Numbered from the stretch's first letter, positions 24,245-34,913 are shown. The stretch: 41,964 nt of DNA from Deltaproteobacteria bacterium (GCA_031273455.1 JAISRZ010000043.1:1-41964), one strand, 5' to 3'. Program-made: numbers and translations. Notes: generated from the sequence alone by a model not told the origin.

Positions 24245-24658
24245 ATGACCAAAGACATCACATACAGTATTGAGACTTTAGGCTCTTTAACCGGGCTCAG
24301 TCAACGGACTATCCGCTACTACATCCAAGTGGGCCTGGTTAGTCGCCCGGAAGGCCAAGGTCGGGGCTCCCGCTACACTAATCAGCATCTAGGGGAGCTT
24401 CTGAATGTGGCTAAATTGGCTAGCCAGGGCTTTTCCTTGGAAGCCATTCGCCGAATCGTCACTGAAGAGCCGAACCAGGGCCAGCTTCGGCCAGCCCAAG
24501 GGACTATCGCGGTCCGTAGCCACATTTATCTGGCCCCAGGGGTGGAGCTAGTTATCTCGCCGGAGGAATCTAAACTTTCGCCCATGGAAGTCCGGTTGTT
24601 AATTAATGAGACTCTAAAAGCCGTTAAAGATATTTTAGACGCTAAAAATAATAGTTAA
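24245..24658 (+). CDS. MerR-type transcriptional regulator
   Basis: This 137-residue protein has an N-terminal MerR winged helix-turn-helix: ITYSIETLGSLTGLSQRTIRYYIQ (about 5-28), GLVSRPEGQGRGSRYT as the wing, and LLNVAKLASQGFSLEAIRRIV. The C-terminal 60 residues (VRSHIYLAPGVELVISPEESKL with a final helix) lack the cysteines of metal sensors and the long coiled coil of drug sensors, so the signal is unknown. It lies 50 bases upstream of the first VIT-VWA gene on the same strand and is probably co-transcribed with it, which suggests that it controls the VIT-VWA genes. A near-perfect promoter with an inverted repeat precedes it. Confidence 0.9.
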   Translation: MTKDITYSIETLGSLTGLSQRTIRYYIQVGLVSRPEGQGRGSRYTNQHLGELLNVAKLASQGFSLEAIRRIVTEEPNQGQLRPAQGTIAVRSHIYLAPGVELVISPEESKLSPMEVRLLINETLKAVKDILDAKNNS

Positions 24659-24708
24659 ATAAATATAACGCAAGTAACATTATTTAGTTTCTTTTCCGAG
24701 GTGACCGC

Positions 24709-27036
24709 ATGGACCGCCCTAGCTTAGCGTCTTTTCCGAAAAGCGCCTTTCAGCCCATCTCCCTTTCTGGGAGGCCTTTAACCTTAACCGAGGTTAGGGC
24801 GAAAGGGACCTTAACTGGCCTAGTCTTGGATCTGACCATTAAACAGTTTTACCGGAACGACTTAAATGACAACTTGGAAATTGTCTACGCCTTTCCCTTG
24901 CCCGATGGGGCGGAGCTTTTGGCGGCCACCATCACCATTGGGGATAAGACCTTAACCTCTACGGTTAAAGAAAAAAAGGCGGCTGAGTCGGAGTACGAAT
25001 GGCGGATTTTCACCGGAGATTTTGGCCTTTTAACGGAAAAAGTTAGGGACGGGTTATTCACCGTCTCCTTAGGTAACGTCCTTCCTCAAGAGGAAGTGAC
25101 TGTGGCCTTTAGAATAGGCCAGATCCTAGCCTATAACGGCGACGCGGTCCGCTTGACTCTGCCCACGGTCATCGCCCCTTGGTCTGGGGATCCGGTCCAA
25201 GACGGCGGGTTTCAAGTCCCTGAGGCCCCCACCGTGGATATCTTGGCGGTCTATCCTTTCTCCTTGGAGCTGGAGCTAATAGGGGAAGTTTCTAAAGCTA
25301 AGGTCAGCTCCCCTAGTCACCCCATAGCCGTCAACCCTAGCCCCCGTGGCCAAACGGTGTCTCTAAGCGCGCCAGCCTTTTTGGACCGAGATGTGGTCAT
25401 AAACCTAACCGATCTACCTAGCCGGTCTTACGCTTTAACGATGAGCTTAGAGGAAACCGTGGTCTTAGCCGGTTTTACGCCCACCATGACCGAGGCGACC
25501 GAGCCGGTGGCCATTAAAGTTTTGGTGGATTTATCCGGGCCCATGGCCGGAGAAAACCTCCAGTTAGCGATTAAGGCCCTTTTAACTCTATTCAAGCTAG
25601 CTAACGCGCGGGAAGACTATCTAACCTTAGCGGTCTTTGGTGGGGACCAGGTGGAGCCTCTAGTTCAGAAGATGACGCCTATGACCCCCTATAACCTAAA
25701 CCTTTTCCGCGCCCTAACCCGAAGCTTAAAATCGGATAGGGCCGTTGGGGATCCTGGGATGGCCTTATGGATGGCCTTACATGACCCAGAGCCAGCCCCA
25801 AATTTAAACCGCCCGCCCGCGATCTTTATAATCACCGCGAGCGATCTTTGGGATAGTGATACCGTGGCCCCAATCACCCTCGCCGCCAACGCCGCCAATC
25901 AGAGGATCTTCGCTCTGGGCCTAGGGGCCGCGCCCCAGATCCCCCTATTGAGCGACTTAAGTCAAAAGACCTTAGGGGCCACGGAGTGTATCGTAAGTTC
26001 CGCGGAGATTAAGCCAACCATGGATCGCTTGTGGCGGAAGCTAAAAACCCCTTTAGCCACCGCCGTTAAGGTGGACTGGGGGGCCAAACCCGCCTGGGAA
26101 ACCCCCATCGATTCCGCCCTTTACGATGGCCTAACCGTGACCGTGGCCGCGGGCTTTAAAAAACCCTTAAAGGCTCCGCCGACCCTTGCCTTTAAGCTGG
26201 GGGACGCGACCGAAAAAACCGCCGCGACTAGTCTAACCCCGAGCGATAATCCTAACCTAACCCGTTTGGCCACCGCCTTAAGGCTAAGGACCCTAACCGA
26301 TAATAAACTAGCCACCAAGTTGGCCCTTAAAAGCCAATTATTAACCAGCCAGACCTCGTTAATCCTGGTCCACGAGCGCGCCGAGAAAGCCACTTCTCTA
26401 CCGGTCTTACAGGTGGCCCCGCAGATGATGACCGCCTATTACGCGGGATTTGGCGCGAGCGAAAGAATGATGAGCTCAAGCTTCCTCGATGAGACCATGG
26501 ACTTTTCCTTGAGCGAGTTAGCGATATCGGACTCAACCTCTAGGCTTAAGAGCCCTACCCGAAGGTCAGCCGTTAGGGAAATAATATCGCCCGTGATAAG
26601 GAAATGTTTTTCAATCGAAAAGAGTGTCAAAGAGTCCAGTATAGACGCCGATAGGGATCCAAGCCCCAGGGCTTTGGCGCCTGACCTTAGGGCCATCGTC
26701 ACCTTAGCCGAGTCCTTCAGAGAGCGCCTAGAGTTAATCCCGCGTTTAAACAGACTGAAAACCGCGGAGGACTTCCATAACTTTCAAGAGCTAACTGTCC
26801 AGGAAGAGCGAATGGGTCTCTGGGGTGAAACCATTGAGGCCCTTAGCCGGGCTTTGGGAGCGCCTAGAGACGCGGCTTTGGGGCTACTCTTAAACTGGCT
26901 AGCCCATAAGTTCCCGAGCCTCCTGGTCTTAAAGCCGGAAGTGAAGCTAATCATCGACTCCTTCACTAACTCTTTGGCCCCGAAGACTAGGGCGAAGTTC
27001 ACCCAGATTTTAAAAGACCTAAAACTTCAACCCTAG
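24709..27036 (+). CDS. VIT-VWA protein with degenerate metal site
   Basis: This 775-residue protein has a VIT domain (about 15-160: FYRNDLNDNLEIVYAFPLP, ESEYEW, LGNVLPQEEVTVAF, LTLPTVIAPW) followed by a von Willebrand A domain (about 268-440) and a helical C-terminal region. This is the architecture of inter-alpha-trypsin-inhibitor heavy chains and their bacterial relatives. No signal peptide is seen, so it is probably cytoplasmic. The three MIDAS motifs are all broken: DLSGP (274-278) for DxSxS, GDPG where the paralogue has GGT, and ITAS where the paralogue has ITDG. Metal-dependent ligand binding is therefore unlikely, although the fold looks intact. GAGG seven bases before the ATG supports the start. 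It is a paralogue of the protein at 27388-29625 and follows the MerR gene closely. Partners are unknown. Confidence 0.88.
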   Translation: MDRPSLASFPKSAFQPISLSGRPLTLTEVRAKGTLTGLVLDLTIKQFYRNDLNDNLEIVYAFPLPDGAELLAATITIGDKTLTSTVKEKKAAESEYEWRIFTGDFGLLTEKVRDGLFTVSLGNVLPQEEVTVAFRIGQILAYNGDAVRLTLPTVIAPWSGDPVQDGGFQVPEAPTVDILAVYPFSLELELIGEVSKAKVSSPSHPIAVNPSPRGQTVSLSAPAFLDRDVVINLTDLPSRSYALTMSLEETVVLAGFTPTMTEATEPVAIKVLVDLSGPMAGENLQLAIKALLTLFKLANAREDYLTLAVFGGDQVEPLVQKMTPMTPYNLNLFRALTRSLKSDRAVGDPGMALWMALHDPEPAPNLNRPPAIFIITASDLWDSDTVAPITLAANAANQRIFALGLGAAPQIPLLSDLSQKTLGATECIVSSAEIKPTMDRLWRKLKTPLATAVKVDWGAKPAWETPIDSALYDGLTVTVAAGFKKPLKAPPTLAFKLGDATEKTAATSLTPSDNPNLTRLATALRLRTLTDNKLATKLALKSQLLTSQTSLILVHERAEKATSLPVLQVAPQMMTAYYAGFGASERMMSSSFLDETMDFSLSELAISDSTSRLKSPTRRSAVREIISPVIRKCFSIEKSVKESSIDADRDPSPRALAPDLRAIVTLAESFRERLELIPRLNRLKTAEDFHNFQELTVQEERMGLWGETIEALSRALGAPRDAALGLLLNWLAHKFPSLLVLKPEVKLIIDSFTNSLAPKTRAKFTQILKDLKLQP

Positions 27037-27092
27037 GCCTAAAACAATAGGCGTAAAACAATAGGCCTAAAACAATAGTCCTAAAACAATAG
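27037..27092 (+). repeat. Four tandem 14-base repeats
   Basis: Four units of GCCTAAAACAATAG (27037, 27051, 27065 and 27079, each 14 bases, with one or two base changes) start at the first base after the TAG stop of the preceding VIT-VWA gene. Confidence 0.9.
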
Positions 27093-27387
27093 TCCATCGT
27101 TAGGTTATAAACTATATAGCGACAATTTTTAACCGCGATAAACCCCTTAATTAGTGGCCTCGCCAATCAGCCGTTAACTAAAGGTTTAGGGGCGAAAAAA
27201 AGGTTTTTTCGCCCCAGGCGAAGGTTTTACCCAAATTTTCTAATTAGACGTTTTTAATGTTTTTAGTTATTTAATTACCAGATTTTTATGTGGTTAAAAA
27301 TTATTTTTAAGTTTAAAAACCATTAAATTAATCTTTAAGCGTTTTCCGTTTGCGATTTTAACCCATTTCCATTCTCGGAGGGAACCA
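27093..27387. other. Spacer between the two VIT-VWA genes
   Basis: No gene is seen. It contains a perfect hairpin at 27189-27215 and an AT-rich stretch before the second VIT-VWA gene; no promoter could be assigned with confidence. Confidence 0.5.
27189..27215. repeat. Perfect 12-base hairpin between the VIT-VWA genes
   Basis: GGGGCGAAAAAA (27189-27200) pairs with TTTTTTCGCCCC (27204-27215) around a three-base loop. The T-run is inside the stem, so it is not a standard terminator, though it might still act as one or as an attenuator. Confidence 0.6.
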
Positions 27388-29625
27388 ATGAGACACCCCT
27401 TTAGCCAAGCTTCGTCCGAAGTTTCGCCTATCGCCCCTCGCCCCCAGTCGGTTGAGTCCTTAACCTTAACTTCGGTCAGCGCCCAAGGGTCCTTAACTGG
27501 CCTGGCCTTGGATCTGACCATTACGCAACGCTACCGGAACGACACGACCGACAACCTGGAGATCGTCTACACCTTTCCCTTGCCCGAGGAGGCCGAGCTT
27601 TTGTCGGCTGTAATCACCATCGGGGACCAGACCTTCGCCGCTAAGGTTAAAGAGAAGGAAGCGGCCGCGGCGGAATACGAGGAATCGATCTTAGATGGGT
27701 CTTTCGCCGCCTTAACGGAAAAAGCCAGTGACGGTTTATACACCGTAAACCTTGGTAACGTCCTTCCCCAAGAGGCAGTGACCGTGGCTTTTCGGTTTGG
27801 TCAGATCCTGGCCTATAACGGGGATCTGGTTCGTCTAACTCTCCCCACGGTTATAGCCCCTCTGTACGGCGATCCAGTCCAAGATGGGGGTTTAGCTCCC
27901 CACGCGGCCCCGATGGTGGACACCCTGGCCGCTTATCCCTTCACCTTGTCCCTGGAGCTAATTGGGGAGGTGGCCCAAGCGAAGATTACCTCTCCCAGTC
28001 ACGCCATAACCGTTAGCCCCAGCCCTAATGGCCGAACCGTGACCTTAGGTTTAGGGGCCTTTTTAGACCGGGATCTGGTCTTAAACCTCACCAACCTTAC
28101 GAGCCGGTCCTACGCTTTAACGGCGTCAAGCGGGGAGGAAACCGTGGTCTTAGCCGGGTTCTCGCCGCTCATCGCCGAGTCGGACCATCCTTTGGCCATC
28201 AAACTATTAGTGGACCTATCCGGGTCCATGAACGGCCAAAGTATCCAGATGGCCAGGACGGCCCTTTTAACCGTCTTAAAGCTCTTAAGACCCCAAGATT
28301 ATCTGACCTTATCGGTCTTTGGGAGCTCGGTTATCCATCTGGTTCCCGACATGAGGCCTTTAACCGAGGAAAACGTGGCCAAATTTAAAAGCCTGACCCG
28401 AAAGCTAGAGGCCAATATGGGCGGAACGGAGATGACTGGGGCCTTAACGGCGGTCTTAGAGGGCCTAAAGTCGGCCCCTAACTTAATTGATCCGCCGGTG
28501 GTCCTCATGATCACCGATGGCGAGGTCTGGGAGGTGGACGCGGCCTTAAAAATAAGCCAGCGGCTAGGCCAACGGATTTTCACCCTAGCCTTAGGCTGCG
28601 CCCCTCGGGAAGTTTTATTTAAGGGTTTAAGTAAAAAAACCGCCGGGGCCACGGAGTATATCGCGGCCCCCAAGGAAGTTAAACCGGCGGTGGAGCGCTT
28701 ATGGCGGAAGATGAAAACCCCAAGCGCCCTAGAAGCCCAAATCAATTGGGAAACTTCGCCTCTTTGGGTCACCCCACTAGAGTCCGCCCTGTACGATGGG
28801 GTGACCGTGACCGTGGCCGCGGGCTTTAAAAAACCGGTTATGAGCCCGCCCACCCTTTCCTGGAAACGCGAGGGGGTAATAAGCGAGGTCGCCCCAACCA
28901 ACTTGGTCATAAGCTCCGACCCCAACCTAACCCGTTTAGCCACTGGCCTAAGGCTTAAGACCATAACCGACCCGAAGTTAGTCACTAAACTGGCCCTAGA
29001 GAACCAGTTGGTCACGGAAGAAACTTCCTTAATCATGGTCCACGAGCGGGCGGAAAAAGCCACTTCCTTACCGGTCTTAAAGGTAACGCCGCAAATGATG
29101 ACCGCCTATTACGGCGGCTTTGGGGGGTTCGACCAAAGCATGGGTGATCTTAGCGTTTGTCCCGAAAATATAGTTTCACACTGCGTAAGTCTCTCTCGCC
29201 TGGCGTCAGCGCCCAGCCTAACCGCTAAGAAGTGTTATAGCTTTAGCGATGCGTCCATTGACCTTATGCCTCTAACGATAACTCCAGGCGATTACCTCCA
29301 GGGCTTTACGGACCTAATGAACTCCCCGGAGAAATTAGCCGAGGCCATTAACCAAGTCCTTGAGGCTAAAACCCTCGAAGACTTCACCGCCTATAAAGAA
29401 AAGGTCAGGCGATTAAGCCTTGAGCCTTTAACCTCTATCGTTAACGCCTTAAAGTTAAGTCTGTCTTTGACTGACGATGAGGCTTGGGGCTTTATAATCG
29501 TCTGGCTGACCGCCCGCTTCCCCGAAAGGGTCGCCTCAAGTTCGCTCGCTTCTAAGCTAAGGCTAAGCTTAACCAAAACCATTTCCAGCGGCGTTAAGCG
29601 GAAATTTCGCCAAAGCCTAAACTAA
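27388..29625 (+). CDS. VIT-VWA protein with intact metal site
   Basis: This 745-residue protein is a paralogue of the preceding gene with the same order: VIT domain (about 12-160), VWA domain (about 268-440) and helical C-terminal region (about 620-745). Its MIDAS is complete: DLSGS (276-280), the Thr in GGT (347) and the Asp in ITDG (377), so it should bind a divalent metal and through it a carboxylate-bearing partner. No signal sequence or membrane segment is seen. GGAGG six bases before the ATG supports the start. VIT-VWA proteins in bacteria are poorly understood, and protein-protein complex assembly is the usual guess. The pseudogene at 22313-23011 is closest to this member at the GGT motif. 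It converges on the ATP synthase operon. Confidence 0.9.
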   Translation: MRHPFSQASSEVSPIAPRPQSVESLTLTSVSAQGSLTGLALDLTITQRYRNDTTDNLEIVYTFPLPEEAELLSAVITIGDQTFAAKVKEKEAAAAEYEESILDGSFAALTEKASDGLYTVNLGNVLPQEAVTVAFRFGQILAYNGDLVRLTLPTVIAPLYGDPVQDGGLAPHAAPMVDTLAAYPFTLSLELIGEVAQAKITSPSHAITVSPSPNGRTVTLGLGAFLDRDLVLNLTNLTSRSYALTASSGEETVVLAGFSPLIAESDHPLAIKLLVDLSGSMNGQSIQMARTALLTVLKLLRPQDYLTLSVFGSSVIHLVPDMRPLTEENVAKFKSLTRKLEANMGGTEMTGALTAVLEGLKSAPNLIDPPVVLMITDGEVWEVDAALKISQRLGQRIFTLALGCAPREVLFKGLSKKTAGATEYIAAPKEVKPAVERLWRKMKTPSALEAQINWETSPLWVTPLESALYDGVTVTVAAGFKKPVMSPPTLSWKREGVISEVAPTNLVISSDPNLTRLATGLRLKTITDPKLVTKLALENQLVTEETSLIMVHERAEKATSLPVLKVTPQMMTAYYGGFGGFDQSMGDLSVCPENIVSHCVSLSRLASAPSLTAKKCYSFSDASIDLMPLTITPGDYLQGFTDLMNSPEKLAEAINQVLEAKTLEDFTAYKEKVRRLSLEPLTSIVNALKLSLSLTDDEAWGFIIVWLTARFPERVASSSLASKLRLSLTKTISSGVKRKFRQSLN

Positions 29626-29678
29626 AAGGCCTAAAGCTAAGGGTCGTTAGCCCCGGCCCTTAGCCGCGCTCTTCGGCC

Positions 29679-29722
29679 AACGCGCCTATTAGGGAGCTTA
29701 ACTAGCTTCCAATAGGCGCGTT
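29679..29722. repeat. Inverted repeat between the second VIT-VWA gene and atpC
   Basis: AACGCGCCTATT (29679-29690) pairs with AATAGGCGCGTT (29711-29722), with a further imperfectly paired inner part. It lies between convergent genes and may end transcription of the VIT-VWA gene, although the T-tract is poor. Confidence 0.6.
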
Positions 29723-29748
29723 CTTACAAGGAGCGGTAAAAAGACGGT

Positions 29749-29796
29749 TAAATAAAAACGCGCCCAAATATTAAGCGAAGCTCAAAATGGGCGCGT
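29749..29796 (-). terminator. Rho-independent terminator of the ATP synthase operon
   Basis: ACGCGCCCA (29758-29766) pairs with TGGGCGCGT (29788-29796). Read on the minus strand, the stem is followed at once by TTTTTATTTAA. It lies about 40 bases after the atpC stop. Confidence 0.75.
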
Positions 29797-29834
29797 CGAT
29801 TGGTCGAAAAAGGTTAAAAGCGGTTAGTTAACCT

Positions 29835-30344
29835 TTACATTTTTTTGTGCTGGTACTTACTTTTGTTCCGGGCGATCCGGGTTCTAGCCGTGGCTTTGGC
29901 CAAGGCGATTTCCGCCCGCATGATATCGATCCGGTCTTTCTTTTCTTCCGCCGTTTCGTCACCGGGTTTGGGAGTCTCTTCGCTAGCTTTGGCGCCAGAA
30001 CTTAGCTTTTTGGCGTCCGCTAACCGTTGCTGAGCCCTTTGCCGGGACTTTTCGGCCCTTTCTAGATCGATTTCGTCCAAAATCTCAGCGCTATCGGCTA
30101 AGATGGTCACCTTGTTCGGTAAGACCTCCACAAAGCCGCCGCTCACAAAGAAGTTGTCCATCTCCCCCTGGGAGTCCCGATAAGAGACCACCCCAGGCTT
30201 TAAGCTGGTTAAAAAGGGCATATGGCCGGGAAGAGCGGTGAAAGCCCCCTCTTGGCCAAAGGCCCCCACTGAGGTCACCGGGACCTCAGTCATAAAGCTT
30301 TTGTCCGGCGTGACCACGGTTAACAAAAATTGTTTCGCCGACAT
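29835..30344 (-). CDS. atpC: ATP synthase F1 epsilon subunit
   Basis: The epsilon subunit belongs to the F1 central stalk and regulates ATP hydrolysis. The N-terminal beta-sandwich is clear (LLTVVTPDKSFMTEVPV, GAFTALPGHMPFLTSLKPGVV, FFVSGGFVEVLPNKVTILAD), followed by the two-helix C-terminal domain. The protein has 169 residues against the usual 130-140. The excess is a charged, proline-containing insert of about 20-25 residues (SSGAKASEETPKPGDE and beyond, about 115-137) between the two C-terminal helices. It is the last gene of the operon, 31 bases after atpD, and is followed by a terminator. Confidence 0.94.
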   Translation of the reverse strand: MSAKQFLLTVVTPDKSFMTEVPVTSVGAFGQEGAFTALPGHMPFLTSLKPGVVSYRDSQGEMDNFFVSGGFVEVLPNKVTILADSAEILDEIDLERAEKSRQRAQQRLADAKKLSSGAKASEETPKPGDETAEEKKDRIDIMRAEIALAKATARTRIARNKSKYQHKKM

Positions 30345-30375
30345 GTTAGCCTCTCGTTTAACGGTGGCGGTTAGT

Positions 30376-31791
<1,416 letters not shown>

Positions 31792-31857
31792 TTATCTTAG
31801 TCCTTTCGCCTTATTCGCGATCCGCGTTGTTAAGCCAATAGGGAAAAACCTAAAACC

Positions 31858-32742
31858 TTAACCTTTAAGGGCCTCAGCCCCGTTGACGATGTCCAGTAGC
31901 TCGTTGGTCACGGCGGCTTGCCGGGCTTTGTTGTAAGCCATGGTCAAACTCTCGATGATGTCCTTGCAACTTTTGCTGGCGTTGTCCATGGCCTGCATCC
32001 GGGCCGCGTTCTCGCTGGTCACTGACTCCAGTAAGGCCCGGTAAATGAGGATGGTCAAAGACCGGGGCAAAAGAGTGGACAACAAGACCTCGGCTTTCGG
32101 CTCCACCAAGTAGTCTAAACCGCCCCCGGGTAAGATAGTCCCCTGCCCGGCTGGCGTGGACTCGCCTAAGGGCAAAAACCGCTCCAGCTCCACGTTTAAG
32201 CGGCCCAAAGACTTAAAGCAGGTGAATAACACCCAGATCTCTTGGTAAGCCCCGGAGGAGAAATCCGCGATTAACTCATCGGCGATGGCTTTGGCCGTGT
32301 CGTAGTCAATGGACCCTAAAATCCCGACCATGGCCTCATGAATGGGGACTTTCCGGCGATTGTAGTAATCCCGGCCCTTCCGGCCAATCAAAAAAAGCTC
32401 CGGCGACAAACCCTCGTCCAGCTTTTTTAAGATAAACTTATCCAAAGCCGACATGATATTACTGTTAAAGCTACCGCATAAACCCCGGTCCGAGGTGATG
32501 GCCAGGATGAGGACCTTGCCCGCGCCTTCCACGGTCTTTAACAAATCCGAAGCTTCCACTGGGGAGCGATCGGCGATCTCTTTAATCAACCGCTCATGCT
32601 CTAAAGCGTAACGCCGAAAGCGCTCCGTGCGGTTTTGGGTGGACCTAAGCTTGGCCGCCGCCACCATGTTCATGGCGCGGGTCAGCTTTTGGGTCTGCTT
32701 AACCCCCGAGATGTGGCGTTTGATGTCCTTAAGGGAGGCCAT
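31858..32742 (-). CDS. atpG: ATP synthase F1 gamma subunit
   Basis: The gamma subunit is the rotating shaft of F1. The 294-residue protein has the family's conserved N-terminus (LKDIKRHISGVKQTQKLTRAMNMVAAAKL) and C-terminus (ENAARMQAMDNASKSCKDII, LTMAYNKARQAAVTNELLDIV), which form the coiled-coil axle. The middle has the TSDRGLCGSFN motif. Length is typical. It lies 36 bases after atpA and 66 before atpD in the operon. Confidence 0.97.
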   Translation of the reverse strand: MASLKDIKRHISGVKQTQKLTRAMNMVAAAKLRSTQNRTERFRRYALEHERLIKEIADRSPVEASDLLKTVEGAGKVLILAITSDRGLCGSFNSNIMSALDKFILKKLDEGLSPELFLIGRKGRDYYNRRKVPIHEAMVGILGSIDYDTAKAIADELIADFSSGAYQEIWVLFTCFKSLGRLNVELERFLPLGESTPAGQGTILPGGGLDYLVEPKAEVLLSTLLPRSLTILIYRALLESVTSENAARMQAMDNASKSCKDIIESLTMAYNKARQAAVTNELLDIVNGAEALKG

Positions 32743-32778
32743 GAAAAACCTTCTTTACCCTAGAAAAGCGCTTTCTAG

Positions 32779-34293
32779 CTAGTCAAGCGGTTTATAAATG
32801 GTCGCGAACTCGTCCAGAGCCGCGCGGATCTTCTCTTCCAGTTCCTTGGAGATATCCTTTTGGTCCCGGATCTCCGCTAAAACCGCCTCATGCCTGGACT
32901 CTATAAACTCAAAGAGCTTGGCCTCGTAGTCCAGAACCGAGTGGATCGGGTACTTGTCCAAATACCCCCTGGTGCCGGCGAAGAGGATGATGACCTCTTT
33001 TTCCGCGGGCATGGGCTGGAACTGGGGTTGTTTTAACAGCTCCACCATCCGTTGGCCCCGGTTGATTTGGCTTAAAGTGGCCTTGTCCAGATCCGAGCCG
33101 AACTGGGCGAAGGACTCTAGCTCCCGAAACTGGGCCAGATCGAGCCGTAAGGTCCCGGCCACCTTCTTCATGGCTTTGGTCTGGGCCGCCCCGCCCACCC
33201 GGCTGACTGAGATGCCCACGTTAATGGCGGGCCGCACCCCGGAGAAAAAGAGGTTGGGCTCCAAAAAGACCTGGCCATCGGTGATGGAGATAACGTTGGT
33301 GGGGATAAAGGCCGAAACGTCGCCGGCTTGGGTCTCAATGACCGGAAGAGCCGTCAGCGACCCGGCCCCCAGCTCGTCATTAAGCTTAGCCGCCCTTTCG
33401 AGGAGACGGGAGTGGTTATAGAAGATATCGCCCGGGTAAGCCTCGCGACCGGGGGGGCGCCGCAACAAAAGGGACACCTCGCGGTAAGCCACGGCCTGTT
33501 TGGAGAGATCATCGTAAACGATTAAAGCGTGACGGCCCCGGTCCCGATAATACTCGCCCATGGAAGCCCCGGCGTAGGGGGCGATGTACTGTAAGGGGGC
33601 GGGATCCGAGGCGTTGGCGGCCACGACCACGGTGTACCCCAAAGCCCCGTGGCGGTCCAGATGGTCCACCACCTGGGCCACGGTGGACTTCTTCTGGCCA
33701 ATGGCCACGTAGATACAGACCACGTCCTGGCCCTTTTGGTTAATGATGGCGTCCACGCAGATGGCCGTTTTGCCGATCTGCCGGTCGCCAATGATTAGCT
33801 CCCGTTGGCCGCGGCCAATGGGGGTCATGGCGTCAATGGCTTTAATCCCGGTGTACATGGGCTCATGGACGCCTTTGCGGGAGATAATGCCTGGGGCCAC
33901 CACCTCGATGCGGGCGAACTCGGTGGCCGCGATGGGGCCTTTACCGTCCAAGGGTTGACCGACCGAATCGACCACCCGACCGAGTAAAGCGTCGCCCACC
34001 GGGACCTGGGCGATCCGCCCGGTCCTTTTCACCACGTCGCCTTCCCGGATGTGGGCCGTGTCGCCTAAAACGGCCACGCCCACCTGGTCGGTCTCAAGGT
34101 TTAAGACCATGCCCAAAACCCCGCCGGGGAACTCCAAAAGCTCCATGGCCATGGCTTTTTCCACCCCGTAGACCTGGGCCACGCCATCGCCCACCGATAT
34201 GACGGTCCCGGTCTCGGCCAGCTCTATTTTTTGGCCGAAGTCCTTGATTTGCGATTTGATGATCTCGCTGATTTCTTCCGCTCTGATGGCCAT
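32779..34293 (-). CDS. atpA: ATP synthase F1 alpha subunit
   Basis: The alpha subunit holds the non-catalytic nucleotide sites of F1. The 504-residue protein begins [19 protein letters not shown] and has P-loop GDRQIGKTA (Ile where many species have Thr), the QKxSTVAQV stretch, the [21 protein letters not shown] segment and the [18 protein letters not shown] signature. AAGGAG nine bases before the ATG supports the start. It is the fourth gene of the operon, 80 bases after atpH. Confidence 0.98.
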   Translation of the reverse strand: MAIRAEEISEIIKSQIKDFGQKIELAETGTVISVGDGVAQVYGVEKAMAMELLEFPGGVLGMVLNLETDQVGVAVLGDTAHIREGDVVKRTGRIAQVPVGDALLGRVVDSVGQPLDGKGPIAATEFARIEVVAPGIISRKGVHEPMYTGIKAIDAMTPIGRGQRELIIGDRQIGKTAICVDAIINQKGQDVVCIYVAIGQKKSTVAQVVDHLDRHGALGYTVVVAANASDPAPLQYIAPYAGASMGEYYRDRGRHALIVYDDLSKQAVAYREVSLLLRRPPGREAYPGDIFYNHSRLLERAAKLNDELGAGSLTALPVIETQAGDVSAFIPTNVISITDGQVFLEPNLFFSGVRPAINVGISVSRVGGAAQTKAMKKVAGTLRLDLAQFRELESFAQFGSDLDKATLSQINRGQRMVELLKQPQFQPMPAEKEVIILFAGTRGYLDKYPIHSVLDYEAKLFEFIESRHEAVLAEIRDQKDISKELEEKIRAALDEFATIYKPLD

Positions 34294-34373
34294 TTAAAAG
34301 TTCTCCTTCAGAAATCCCCTAGAAAACTCCGCCTGGATAGTGGCGGCTGGTTTTCCTATAAGCTAAACCAGTT

Positions 34374-34913
34374 TTAGACGGTCCCAAGGAGGGCGCTTAA
34401 ACGGTCCAAACGGGATCTTAAGCTACCGTCCACCACCAAATCCCCTAGTTTCGCGACCACGCCGCCAATGATGGCCGGGTCTTCCTCGACCTTAAACTCC
34501 ACTTTGCGGCCCACTAAGGTCCCTAAAGCCGACTTTAAGGCCTCGATCTGGCTTTCGGCTAAAGGCCCAGGAACGGTTAAGATCCCCCGGGTCAAACCCG
34601 CCGCGTCGTCCAAAAGACGGGCGTAAGCGACCCCGATTTCCCCTAGGGAGCCCAAGCGGCCCCGTAAGTGCAAAAGCCTAAGAAAATCGCTGACTAAAGG
34701 CGATAACCCAGCTTTGGCCAAAACCGCGTTTAGAGCCTGGCCCCGGGCCTCTTTCGGGTAAGCCGGGGAATAAAGAAGGGCCCCGTCCGCCCCAGCGCCT
34801 TGTAAACTGGCCCAGAAATCGCGAATTTCCTGACCATACTCTTGGGCCTGGTTATCGTCAACCCCCAGGGAGAAAAGCGCCTGGGCGTACCTTTTGGCGA
34901 AAACGCCTCGCAT
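34374..34913 (-). CDS. atpH: ATP synthase F1 delta subunit
   Basis: The delta subunit sits on top of F1 and joins it to the peripheral stalk. The 179-residue protein has the standard N-terminus (FAKRYAQALFSLGV), the LLRLLHLRGRLGSLGEI helix and the C-terminal PAIIGGVVAKLGDLVVDGSLRSRLDRL signature. AAAGG lies seven bases before the ATG. It lies between atpF and atpA, as in most bacterial F1 clusters. Confidence 0.96.
   Translation of the reverse strand: MRGVFAKRYAQALFSLGVDDNQAQEYGQEIRDFWASLQGAGADGALLYSPAYPKEARGQALNAVLAKAGLSPLVSDFLRLLHLRGRLGSLGEIGVAYARLLDDAAGLTRGILTVPGPLAESQIEALKSALGTLVGRKVEFKVEEDPAIIGGVVAKLGDLVVDGSLRSRLDRLSALLGTV

Noticed and set aside
24049..24261. A 70-codon minus-strand frame over the MerR promoter
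   Set aside because: It overlaps a consensus promoter and the MerR start, with no ribosome binding site or family similarity.
27189..27215. The perfect hairpin between VIT-VWA genes as a terminator
   Set aside because: The T-run lies inside the stem and no T-tract follows on either strand, so it is listed only as an inverted repeat.
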